Assembly: GCA_930367215.1 (NCBI GenBank)
Contig: OV884059.1
Location: forward strand, 6,720,945-6,784,944
Length of the DNA stretch: 64,000 nt
From: Pollenia angustigena
Lineage: Eukaryota; Arthropoda; Insecta; Diptera; Polleniidae
Direction of reading: 5' to 3'
The notes below the pieces were generated by a model, which was not told where the DNA came from, made no database searches, and worked only from the letters and a program-made list of their open reading frames with translations. Positions 23,080 through 35,700 of this stretch are shown piece by piece (within the stretch, counting starts at the first letter, position 1; each line of letters opens with the position of its first letter). Position numbers and translations under genes: made by a program.

Positions 23080-26000
23080 AAAAAAAGTCCTACTTTCAGA
23101 ACCCGAAAATGAGTCAAAATCGAAATGGTGCTCTAATATGGACTAATAGGGTTGATAGTTTAGGTATTCTAGATTTCAGAACTATATAGTTTTTATTCAG
23201 AATTTGTATAGATTTTTTGTAATAGAGCATAGCTGAAAGTGAATTTATGAGATTTCTACTAAAAAAAAGTCCTACTTTCAGAACCCGAAAATGGGTCAAA
23301 ATCGAAATGGTGCTCTAATATGGACTAATAGGGTTGATAGTTTAGGTATTCTAGATTTCAGAACTATATAGTTTTTATTCAGAATTTGTATAGATTTTTT
23401 GTAATAGAGCATAGCTGAAAGTGAATTTATGAGATTTCTACTAAAAAAAAGTCCTACTTTCAGAACCCGAAAATGGGTCAAAATCGAAATGGTGCTCTAA
23501 TATGGACTAAAAGGGTTGATAGTTTAGGTATTCTAGATTTCAGAACTATATAGTTTTTATTCAGAATTTGTATAGATTTTTTGTAATAGAGCATAGCTGA
23601 AAGTGAATTTATGAGATTTCTACTAAAAAAAGTCCTACTTTCAGAACCCGAAAATGGGTCAAAATCGAAATGGTGCTCTAATGTGGACTAATAGGGTTGA
23701 TAGTTTAGGTATTCTAGATTTCAGAACTATATAGTTTTTATTCAGAATTTGTATAGATTTTTTGTAATAGAGCATAGCTGAAAGTGAATTCATGAGATTT
23801 CTACTAAAAAAAGGCCTACTTTCAGAACCCGAAAATGGGTCAAAATCGAAATGGTGCTCTAATATGGACTAATAGAGTTGATAGTTTAGGTATTCTAGAT
23901 TTCAGAACTATATAGTTTTTATTCAGAATTTGTATAGATTTTTTGTAATAGAGCATAGCTGAAAGTGAATTTATGAGATTTCTACTAAAAAAAAGTCCTA
24001 CTTTCAGAACCCGAAAATGGGTCAAAATCGAAATGGTGCTCTAATATGGACTAATAGGGTTGATAGTTTAGGTATTCTAGATTACAGAACTATATAGTTT
24101 TTATTCAGAATTTGTATAGATTTTTTGTAATAGAGCATAGCTGAAAGTGAATTTATGAGATTTCTACTAAAAAAAGTCCTACTTTCAGAACCCGAAAATG
24201 GGTCAAAATCGAAATGGTGCTCTAATATGGACTAATAGGGTTGATAGTTTAGGTATTCTAGATTTCAGAACTATATAGTTTTTATTCAGAATTTGTATAG
24301 ATTTTTTTTAATAGAGCATAGCTGAAAGTGAATTTATGAGATTTCTACTAAAAAAAGGCCTACTTTCAGAACCCGAAAATGGGTCAAAATCGAAATGGTG
24401 CTCTAATATGGACTAATAGAGTTGATAGTTTAGGTATTCTAGATTTCAGAACTATATAGTTTTTATTCAGAATTTGTATAGATTTTTTGTAATAGAGCAT
24501 AGCTGAAAGTGAATTTATGAGATTTCTACTAAAAAAAAGTCCTACTTTCAGAACCCGAAAATGGGTCAAAATCGAAATGGTGCTCTAATATGGACTAATA
24601 GGGTTGATAGTTTAGGTATTCTAGATTTCAGAACTATATAGTTTTTATTCAGAATTTGTATAGATTTTTTGTAATAGAGCATAGCTGAAAGTGAATTTAT
24701 GAGATTTCTACTAAAAAAAGTCCTACTTTCAGAACCCGAAAATGGGTCAAAATCGAAATGGTGCTCTAATGTGGACTAATAGGGTTGATAGTTTAGGTAT
24801 TCTAGATTTCAGAACTATATAGTTTTTATTCAGAATTTGTATAGATTTTTTGTAATAGAGCATAGCTGAAAGTGAATTCATGAGATTTCTACTAAAAAAA
24901 GGCCTACTTTCAGAACCCGAAAATGGGTCAAAATCGAAATGGTGCTCTAATATGGACTAATAGAGTTGATAGTTTAGGTATTCTAGATTTCAGAACTATA
25001 TAGTTTTTATTCAGAATTTGTATAGATTTTTTGTAATAGAGCATAGCTGAAAGTGAATTTATGAGATTTCTATTAAAAAAAAGTCCTACTTATAGAACCC
25101 GAAAATGGGTCAAAATCGAAATGGTGCTCTAATATGGACTAATAGGGTTGATAGTTTAGGTATTCTAGATTTCAGAACTATATAGTTTTTATTCAGAATT
25201 TGTATAGATTTTTTGTAATAGAGCATAGCTGAAAGTGAATTTATGAGATTTCTACTAAAAAAAAGTCCTACTTTCAGAACCCGAAAATGGGTCAAAATCG
25301 AAATGGTGCTCTAATATGGACTAAAAGGGTTGATAGTTCAGGTATTCTAGATTTCAGAACTATATAGTTTTTATTCAGAATTTGTATAGATTTTTTGTAA
25401 TAGAGCATAGCTAAAAGTGAATTTATGAGATTTCTACTAAAAAAAAGTCCTACTTTCAGAACCCGAAAATGTCAAAATCGAAATGGTGCTCTAATATGGA
25501 CTAATAGGGTTGATAGTTTAGGTATTCTAGATTTCAGAACTATATAGTTTTTATTCAGAATTTGTATAGATTTTTTGTAATAGAGCATAGCTGAAAGTGA
25601 ATTTATGAGATTTCTACTAAAAAAAAGTCCTACTTTCAGAACCCGAAAATGGGTCAAAATCGAAATGGTGCTCTAATATGGACTAATAGGGTTGATAGTT
25701 TAGGTATTCTAGATTTCAGAACTATATAGTTTTTATTCAGAATTTGTATAGATTTGTTGTAATAGAGCATAGCTGAAAGTGAATTTATGAGATTTCTACT
25801 AAAAAAAAGTCCTACTTTCAGAACCCGAAAATGGGTCAAAATCGAAATGGTGCTCTAATATGGACTAATAGGGTTGATAGTTTAGGTATTTTAGATTTCA
25901 GAACTATATAGTTTTTATTCAGAATTTGTATAGATTTTTTGTAATAGAGCATAGCTGAAAGTGAATTTATGAGATTTCTACTAAAAAAAAGTCCTACTTT

Positions 26001-29000
26001 CAGAACCCGAAAATGGGTCAAAATCGAAATGGTGCTCTAATATGGACCAATAGGGTTGTAAGTTTAGGTATTCTAGATTTCAAAACTATATAGTTTTTAT
26101 TCAGAATTTGTATAGATTTTTTGTAATAGAGCATAGCTGAAAGTGAATTTATGAGATTTCTACTTAAAAAAAGTCCTACTTTCAGAACCCGAAAATGGGT
26201 CAAAATCGAAATGGTGCTCTAATATGGACTAAAAGGGTTGATAGTTTAGGTATTCTAGATTTCAGAACTATATAGTTTTTATTCATAATTTGTATAGATT
26301 TTTTGTAATAGAGCATAGCTGAAACTGAATTTATGAGATTTCTACTAAAAAAAGTCCTACTTTCAGAACCCGAAAATGGGTCAAAATCGAAATCGTGCTC
26401 TAATATGGACTAAAAGGGTTGATAGTTTAGGTATTCTAGATTTCAGAACTATATAGTTTTTATTCAGAATTTGTATAGATTTTTTGTAATAGAGCATAGC
26501 TGAAAGTGAATTTATGAGATTTCTACTAAAAAAAAAGTCCTACTTTCAGAACCCGGAAATGGGTCAAAATCGAAATGGTGCTCTAATATGGACTAATAGG
26601 GTTGATAGTTTAGGTATTCTTGATTTCAGAACTATATAGGTTTTATTCAGAATTTGTATAGATTTTTTGTAATAGAGCATAGCTGAAAGTGAATTTATGA
26701 GATTTCTACTAAAAAAAAGTCCTACTTTCAGAACCCGAAAATGGGTCAAAATCGAAATGGTGCTCTAATATGGACTAATAGGGTTGATAGTTTAGGTATT
26801 CTAGATTTCAGAACTATATAGTTTTTATTCAGAATTTGTATAGATTTGTTGTAATAGAGCATAGCTGAAAGTGAATTTATGAGATTTCTACTAAAAAAAA
26901 GTCCTACTTTCAGAACCCGAAAATGGGTCAAAATCGAAATGGTGCTCTAATATGGACTAATAGGGTTGATAGTTTAGGTATTCTAGATTTCAGAACTATA
27001 TAGTTTTTATTCAGAATTTGTATAGATTTTTTGTAATAGAGCATAGCTGAAAGTGAATTTATGAGATTTCTACTAAAAAAAAGTCCTACTTTCAGAACCC
27101 GAAAATGGGTCAAAATCGAAATGGTGCTCTAATATGGACCAATAGGGTTGTAAGTTTAGGTATTCTAGATTTCAAAACTATATAGTTTTTATTCAGAATT
27201 TGTATAGATTTTTTGTAATAGAGCATAGCTGAAAGTGAATTTATGAGATTTCTACTAAAAAAAAAGTCCTACTTTCAGAACCCGAAAATGGGTCAAAATC
27301 GATATGGTGCTCTAATATGGACTAAAAGGGTTGATAGTTTAGGTATTCTAGATTTCAGAACTATATAGTTTTTATTCAGAATTTGTATAGATTTTTTGTA
27401 ATAGAGCATAGCTGAAACTGAATTTATGAGATTTCTACTAAAAAAAAGTCCTACTTTCAGAACCCGAAAATGGGTCAAAATCGAAATGGTGCTCTAATAT
27501 GGACTAAAAGGGTTGATAGTTTAGGTATTCTAGATTTCAGAACTATATAGTTTTTATTCAGAATTTGTATAGATTTTTTGTAATAGAGCATAGCTGAAAG
27601 TGAATTTATGAGATTTCTACTAAAAAAAAGTCCTACTTTCAGAACCCGAAAATGGGTCAAAACCGAAATGGTGCTCTAATATGGACTAATAGGGTTGATA
27701 GTTTAGGTATTCTTGATTTCAGAACTATATAGGTTTTATTCAGAATTTGTATAGATTTTTTGTAATAGAGCATAGCTGAAAGTGAATTTATGAGATTTCT
27801 ACTAAAAAAAAGTCCTACTTTCAGAACCCGAAAATGGGTCAAAACCGAAATGGTGCTCTAATATGGACTAATAGGGTTGATAGTTTAGGTATTCTAGATT
27901 TCAGAACCATATAGTGTTTATTCAGAATTTGTATAGATTTTTTGTAATAGAGCATAGCTGAAAGTGAATTTATGAGATTTCTACTAAAAAAAAGTCCTAC
28001 TTTCAGAACCCGAAAATGGGTCAAAATCGAAATGGTGCTCTAATATGGACTAATAGGGTTGATAGTTTAGGTATTCTAGAATTCAGAACTATATAGTTTT
28101 TATTCAGAATTTGTATAGATTTTTTGTAATAGAGCATAGCTGAAAGTGAATTTATGAGATTTCTACTAAAAAAAAGTCCTACTTTCAGAACCCGAAAATG
28201 GGTCAAAATCGAAATGGTGCTCTAATATGGACTAATAGGGTTGATAGTTAAGGTATTCTAGATTTCAGAACTATATAGTGTTTATTCAGAATTTGTATAG
28301 ATTTTTTGTAATAGAGCATAGCTGAAAGTGAATTTATGAGATTTCTACTAAAAAAAGTCCTACTTTCAGAACCCGAATGGTGCTCTAATATGGACTAATA
28401 GGGTTGATAGTTTAGGTATTCTAGATTTCAGAACTATATAGTGTTTATTCAGAATTTGTATAGATTTTTTGTAATAGAGCATAGCTGAAAGTGAATTTAT
28501 GAGATTTCTACTAAAAAAAAGTCCTACTTTCAGAACCCGAAAATGGGTCAAAATCGAAATGGTGCTCTAATATGGACTAATAGGGTTGATAGTTTAGGTA
28601 TTCTAGATTTCAGAACTATATAGTGTTTATTCAGAATTTGTATAGATTTTTTGTAATAGAGCATAGCTGAAAGTGAATTTATGAGATTTCTACTAAAAAA
28701 AAGTCCTACTTTCAGAACCCGAAAATGGGTCAAAATCGAAATGGTGCTCTAATATGGACTAAAAGGGTTGATAGTTTAGGTATTCTAGATTTCAGAACTA
28801 TATAGTTTTTATTCAGAATTTGTATAGATTTTTTGTAATAGAGCATAGCTGAAAGTGAATTTATGAGATTTCTACTAAAAAAAGTCCTACTTTCAGAACC
28901 CGAAAATGGGTCAAAATCGAAATGGTGCTCTAATATGGACTAATAGGGTTGATAGTTTAGGTATTCTAGATTTCAGAACTATATAGTTTTTATTCAGAAT

Positions 29001-30171
29001 TTGTATAGATTTTTTGTAATAGAGCATAGCTGAAAGTGAATTTATGAGATTTCTACTAAAAAAAGTCCTACTTTCAGAACCCGAAAATGGGTCAAAATCG
29101 AAATGGTGCTCTAATATGGACTAAAAGGGTTGATAGTTTAGGTATTCTAGATTTCAGAACTATATAGTTTTTATTCAGAATTTGTATAGATTTTTTGTAA
29201 TAGAGCATAGCTGAAAGTGAATTTATGAGATTTCTACTAAAAAAAGTCCTACTTTCAGAACCCGAAAATGGGTCAAAATCGAAATGGTGCTCTAATATGG
29301 ACTAATAGGGTTGATAGTTTAGGTATTCTAGATTTCAGAACTATATAGTGTTTATTCAGAATTTGTATAGATTTTTTGTAATAGAGCATAGCTGAAAGTG
29401 AATTTATGAGATTTCTACTAAAAAAAAGTCCTACTTTCAGAACCCGAAAATGGGTCAAAATCGAAATGGTGCTCTAATATGGACTAATAGGGTTGATAGT
29501 TTAGGTATTCTAGATTTCAGAACTATATAGTGTTTATTCAGAATTTGTATAGATTTTTTGTAATAGAGCATAGCTGAAAGTGAATTTATGAAATTTCTAC
29601 TAAAAAAAGTCCTAATTTCAGAACCCGAAAATGGGTCAGAATCGAAATGGTGCTCTAATATGGACTAATAGGGTTGATAGTTTAGGTATTCTAGATTTCA
29701 GAACTATATAGTTTTTATTCAGAATTTGTATAGATTTTTTGTAATAGAGCATAGCTGAAAGTGAATTTATGAGATTTCTACTAAAAAAAAGTCCTACTTT
29801 CAGAACCCGAAAATGGGTCAAAATCGAAATGGTGCTCTAATATGGACTAATAGGGTTGATAGTTTAGGTATTCTAGATTTCAGAACTATATAGTGTTTAT
29901 TCAGAATTTGTATAGATTTTTTGTAATAGAGCATAGCTGAAAGTGAATTTATGAAATTTCTACTAAAAAAAGTCCTAATTTCAGAACCCGAAAATGGGTC
30001 AGAATCGAAATCGTGCTCTAATATGGACTAATAGGGTTGATAGTTTAGGTATTCTAGATTTCAGAACTATATAGTTTTTATTCAGAATTTGTATAGATTT
30101 TTTGTAATAGAGCATAGCTGAAAGTGAATTTATGAGATTTCTACTAAAAAAAAGTCCTACTTTCAGAACCC
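23080..30171 (-). repeat. ~182-bp satellite, left array (about 39 units)
   Basis: Tandem units of 181-183 bases repeat with very few differences. Each contains AAGTCCTACTTTCAGAACCC, AAAATCGAAATGGTGCTCTA, ATATGGACTAATAGGGTTGA, TTCAGAACTATATAGTTTTT and AATAGAGCATAGCTGAAAGT in order. Higher-order structure is visible: three-unit periods of 544 bases near 23.3-24.9 kb (marked by AAAAGGCCTACTTTC), and a six-unit period of 1092 bases (marker variants at 25755 and 26847, 26045 and 27137, 26619 and 27711). A 61-codon frame recurs in most units, but it overruns the unit length and is not a credible gene. The minus sign marks orientation relative to the right array. Confidence 0.95.
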
Positions 30172-33100
30172 ATTTTCGGGTTCTGAAAGTAGGACTTTTT
30201 TTTTAGTAGAAATCTCATAAATTCACTTTCAGCTATGCTCTATTACAAAAAATCTATACAAATTCTGAACAAAAACTATATAGTTCTGAAATCTAGAATA
30301 CCTAAACTATCAACCCTATTAGTCCATATTAGAGCACCATTTCGATTTTGACCCATTTTCGGGTTCTGAAAGTAGGACTTTTTTTTAGTAGAAATCGCAT
30401 AAATTCACTTTCAGCTATGCTCTATTACAAAAAATCTATACAAATTCTGAATAAAAACTATATAGTTCTGAAATCTAGAATACCTAAACTATCAACTCTA
30501 TTAGTCCATATTAGAGCACCATTTCGATTTTGACCCATTTTCGGGTTCTGAAAATAGGACTTTTTTTTAGTAGAAATCTCATAAATTCACTTTCAGCTAT
30601 GCTCTATTACAAAAAATCTATACAAATTCTGAATAAAAACTATATAGTTCTGAAATCTAGAATACCTAAACTATCAACCCTATTAGTCCATATTAGAGCA
30701 CCATTTCGATTTTGACCCATTTTCGGGTTCTGAAAGTAGGACTTTTTTAGTAGACATCTCATAAATTCACTTTCAGCTATGCTCTTTTACAAAAAATCTA
30801 TACAAATTCTGAATAAAAACTATATAGTTCTGAAATCTAGAATACCTAAACTATCAACCCTATTAGTCCATATTAGAGCACCATTTCGATTTTGACCCAT
30901 TTTCCGGTTCTGAAAGTAGGACTTTTATTAGTAGAAATCTCATAAATTCACTTTCAGCTATGCTCTATTACAAAAAATCTATACAAATTCTGAATAAAAA
31001 CTATATAGTTCTGAAATCTAGACTACCTAAACTATCAACCCTATTAGTCCATATTAGAGCACCATTTCGATTTTGACCCATTTTCGGGTTCTGAAAGTAG
31101 GACTTTTTTTAGTAGAAATCGCATAAATTCACTTTCAGCTATGCTCTATTACAAAAAATCTATACAAATTCTGAATAAAAACTATATAGTTCTGAAATCT
31201 AGAATACCTAAACTATCAACCCTATTAGTCCATATTAGAGCACCATTTCGATTTTGACCCATTTTCGGGTTCTGAAAGTAGGACTTTTTTAGTAGACATC
31301 TCATAAATTCACTTTCAGCTATGCTCTATTACAAAAAATCTATACAAATTCTGAATAAAAACTATATAGTTCTGAAATCTAGAATACCTAAACTATCAAC
31401 CCTATTAGTCCATATTAGAGCACCATTTCGATTTTGACCCATTTTCCGGTTCTGAAAGTAGGACTTTTATTAGTAGAAATCTCATAAATTCACTTTCAGC
31501 TATGCTCTATTACAAAAAATCTATACAAATTCTGAATAAAAACTATATATTTCTGAAATCTAGACTACCTAAACTATCAACCCTATTAGTCCATATTAGA
31601 GCACCATTTCGATTTTGACCCATTTTCGGGTTCTGAAAGTAGGACTTTTTTTAGTAGAAATCTCATAAATTCACTTTCAGCTATGCTCTATTACAAAAAA
31701 TCTATACAAATTCTGAATAAAAACTATATAGTTCTGAAATCTAGAATACCTAAACTATCAACCCTATTAGTCCATATTAGAGCACCATTTCGATTTTGAC
31801 CCATTTTCGGGTTCTGAAAGTAGGACTTTTTTTAGTAGAAATCTCATAAATTCACTTTCAGCTATGCTCTATTAAAAAAAATCTATACAAATTCTGAATA
31901 AAAACTATATAGTTCTGAAATCTAGAATACCTAAACTATCAACCCTATTAGTCCATATTAGAGCACCATTTCGATTTTGACCCATTTTCGGGTTCTGAAA
32001 GTAGGACTTTTTTTTAGTAGAAATCTCATAAATTCACTTTCAGCTATGCTCTATTACAAAAAATCTATACAAATTCTGAATAAAAACTATATAGTTCTGT
32101 AATCTAGAATACCTAAACTATCAACCCTATTAGTCCATATTAGAGCACCATTTCGATTTTGACCTATTTTCGGGTTCTGAAAGTAGCACTTTTTTTAGTA
32201 GAAATCTCATAAATTCACTTTCAGCTATGCTCTATTACAAAAAATCTATACAAATTCTGAATAAAAACTATATAGTTCTGAAATCTAGAATACCTAAACT
32301 ATCAACCCTATTAGTCCATATTAGAGCACCATTTCGATTTTGACCCATTTTCGGGTTCTGAAAGTAGGACTTTTTTTAGTAGAAATCTCATAAATTCACT
32401 TTCAGCTATGCTCTATTACAAAAAATCTATACAAATTCTGAATAAAAACTATATAGTTCTGAAATCTAGAATACCTAAACTATCAACCCTATTAGTCCAT
32501 ATTAGAGCACCATTTCGATTTTGACCCATTTTCGGGTTCTGAAAGTAGGACTTTTTTTAGTAGAAATCTCATAAATTCACTTTCAGCTATGCTCTATTAC
32601 AAAAAATCTATACAAATTCTGAATAAAAACTATATAGTTCTGTAATCTAGAATACCTAAACTATCAACCCTATTAGTCCATATTAGAGCACCATTTCGAT
32701 TTTGACCTATTTTCGGGTTCTGAAAGTAGCACTTTTTTTAGTAGAAATCTCATAAATTCACTTTCAGCTATGCTCTATTACAAAAAATCTATACAAATTG
32801 TGAATAAAAACTATATAGTTCTGAAATCTAAAATACCTAAGCTATCAACCCTATTAGTCCATATTAGAGCACCATTTCGATTTTGACCCATTTTCGGGTT
32901 CCGAAAGAAGGACTTTTTTTAGTAGAAATCTCATTAATTTACTTTCAGCTATGCTCTATTACAAAAAATCTATACAAATTCTGAATAAAAACTATATAGT
33001 TCTGAAATCTAGAATACCTAAACTATCAACCCTATTAGTCCATATTAGAGCACCATTTCGATTTTGACCCATTTTCGGGTTCTGAAAGTAGGAGTTTTTT

Positions 33101-34912
33101 TTAGTAGAAATCTCATAAATTCACTTTCAGCTATGCTCTATTACAAAAAATCTATACAAATTCTGAATAAAAACTATATAGTTCTGAAATCTAGAATACC
33201 TAAACTATCAACCCTATTAGTCCATATTAGAGCACCATTTCGATTTTGACCCATTTTCGGGTTCTGAGAGTAGGACTTTTTTTTAGTAGAAATCTCATAA
33301 ATTCACTTTCAGCTATGCTCTATTACAAAAAATCTATACAAATTCTGAATAAAAACTATATAGTTCTGAAATCTAGAATACCTAAACTATCAACTCTATT
33401 AGTCCATATTAGAGCACCATTTCGATTTTGACCCATTTTCGGGTTCTGAAAGTAGGCCTTTTTTTTAGTAGAAATCTCATGAATTCACTTTCAGCTATGC
33501 TCTATTACAAAAAATCTATACAAATTCTGAATAAAAACTATATAGTTCTGAAATCTAGAATACCTAAACTATCAACCCTATTAGTCCACATTAGAGCACC
33601 ATTTCGATTTTGACCCATTTTCGGGTTCTGAAAGTAGGACTTTTTTTAGTAGAAATCTCATAAATTCACTTTCAGCTATGCTCTATTACAAAAAATCTAT
33701 ATAAATTCTGAATAAAAACTATATAGTTCTGAAATCTAGAATACCTAAACTATCAACCCTATTAGTCCATATTAGAGCACCATTTCGATTTTGACCCATT
33801 TTCTGGTTCTGAAAGTAGGACTTTTTTTAGTAGAAATCTCATAAATTCACTTTCAGCTATGCTCTATTACAAAAAATCTATACAAATTCTGAATAAAAAC
33901 TATATAGTTCTGAAATCTAGAATACCTAAACTATCAACCCTATTAGTCCATATTAGAGCACGATTTCGATTTTGACCCATTTTCGGGTTCTGAAAGTAGG
34001 ACTTTTTTTAGTAGAAATCTCATAAATTCACTTTCAGCTATGCTCTATTACAAAAAATCTATACAAATTCTGAATAAAAACTATATAGTTCTGAAATCTA
34101 GAATACCTAAACTATCAACCCTATTAGTCCATATTAGAGCACCATTTCGATTTTGACCCATTTTCGGGTTCTGAAAGTAGGACTTTTTTTAGTAGAAATC
34201 TCATAAATTCACTTTCAGCTATGCTCTATTACAAAAAATCTATAAAAATTCTGAATAAAAACTATATAGTTCTGAAATCTAGAATACCTAAACTATCAAC
34301 CCTATTAGTCCATATTAGAGCAACATTTCGATTTTGACCCATTTTCGGGTTCTGAAAGTAGGACTTTTTTTAGTAGAAATCTCATAAATACACTTTCAGA
34401 TATGCTCTATTACAAAAAGTCTATACAAATTCTGAATAAAAACTATATAGTTCTGAAATCTAGAATACCTAAACTATCAACCCCATTAGTCCATATTAGA
34501 GCACCATTTCGATTTTGACCCATTTTCGGGTTCTGAAAGTAGGACTTTTTTTTAGTAGAAATCTCATAAATTCACTTTCAGCTATGCTCTATTACAAAAA
34601 ATCTATACAAGTTCTGAATAAAAACTATATAGTTCTGAAATCTAGAATACCTAAACTATCAACCCTATTAGTCCATATTAGAGCACCATTTCGATTTTGA
34701 CCCATTTTCGGGTTCTGAAAGTAGGACTTTTTTTAGTAGAAATCTCATAAATTCACTATCAGCTATGCTCTATTACAAAAAATCTATACAAATTCTGAAT
34801 AAAAACTATATAGTTCTGAAATCTAGAATACTTAAACTATCAACACTATTAGTCCATATCAGAGCACCATTTCGATTTTGACCCATTTTCGGGTTCTGAA
34901 AGTAGGACTTTT
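30172..34912 (+). repeat. ~182-bp satellite, right array (about 26 units), inverted
   Basis: The same satellite unit continues in the opposite orientation, beginning ATTTTCGGGTTCTGAAAGTA at the junction. Three-unit higher-order periods of about 540 bases are again visible, marked by TTTCCGGTTCTGAAAGTAGG (30904 and 31444) and GACCTATTTTCGGGTTCTGA (32161 and 32703). Some variants are shared with the left array, such as GGCCTT in place of GGACTT near 33456, which mirrors the GGCCTA variant at left. The array ends at AATTGTAATTCATTTCCGGG, the inner edge of the right terminal repeat. Confidence 0.95.
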
Positions 34913-35060
34913 TTTAATTGTAATTCATTTCCGGGCCAAATTGTTAAAATAAAAAATAAATGTTTTATTAGTTATTCTGAATTATCGTTTTTAAATTTAT
35001 TTTTGTCTCAAATTATTTATTTTTGGCAAAAAACATCCATTCTGTTGTCTTAGCACCCCC

Positions 35061-35700
35061 CACAAAAATGCCATAAATTGAACCAAACAGCTGTTTTTCT
35101 CACTAAACTGTGTCTGTAACTTTTTTTGACGAGTTTACAGAAAAAGTGTATCTGTAACATTTTTGTGAAAAAAGTTCCCGCTTTTAACTGTCGAATAAGC
35201 TCACGAATATAAATGGGCCGAGAAAAAATTTGAACACTAAAAAACATATAAAAAATGCAAAGAAAAATAATAATAATATTTAGATCTTGGAACATTTGTT
35301 CATTGTTAAATTATGCTTGTAACGTTTTTATAAAAACTACGGATGTTTGCAAAGCTCGTTTGCAAATAACAAACATTAAAGTCGCACTTTACGTTATTTG
35401 GTATAGCCAACGGTTGTATTTTTGCCGCCGTCGTTGAAAAATTTCCGATTTAAGTAAATTTTGGTCGCCGTCAACGATATGTGTGACTGGCGCGCCATGG
35501 CGTTCTCAACGTCTGCAATATCAAATCGGCTTTGAGAGTATTATTATGACAATTATAACGTAACGACGTAAGCTCTCTTGATAGTTTTCGACATGAGTTA
35601 CAGACACGCTTTGTTCTCACTTTTCGAGAAACGATGGAATATTTTGTTTTACATATTTTCGATGCGAGAAGTTCTCACTAAAGTTACAGAACGTGGGTAC
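35061..35700 (+). repeat. MITE family B, 5'-truncated copy
   Basis: From CACAAAAATGCCATAAATTG to GTTACAGAACGTGGGTAC, this segment is homologous to the complete copies at 44925-45649 and 60831-61556. It lacks their first ~60 bases and abuts the right edge of the giant satellite element. The missing left part is not found on the other side of that element. Homologous short plus-strand frames in all three copies (here 35255-35437) reflect shared ancestry of the repeat rather than a demonstrated protein. Confidence 0.8.

Larger units (their letters stand above)
21257..35052. mobile_element. Giant inverted-repeat element containing satellite arrays (Tetris/foldback-like)
   Basis: The left boundary TAAGACAACAGAATGGATGT is matched in inverted orientation by ACATCCATTCTGTTGTCTTA at the right. 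The match continues inward for about 150 bases on each side: AAATAATTTGAGACAAAAAT, then AAAACATTTATTTTTTA, then AACAATTTGGCCCGGAAATG, then AATTACAATTAAAAAAAGTCC. It then runs directly into ~182-bp satellite units on both sides, in opposite orientations. The left terminal repeat is split by a composite insertion (21360-23032). No transposase is seen. The plan resembles Drosophila foldback elements, and specifically Tetris of D. virilis, in which terminal inverted repeats are built of tandem repeats. No target duplication is visible and the right flank is a truncated MITE, so flanking DNA may have been lost. Confidence 0.75.

Noticed and set aside
23080..34912. CRISPR-like or centromeric array interpretation of the tandem repeats
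   Set aside because: Units are contiguous without unique spacers, are ~182 bp long, and occur in an insect context; no centromere-specific evidence can be seen, and the array is bounded by transposon-like ends.
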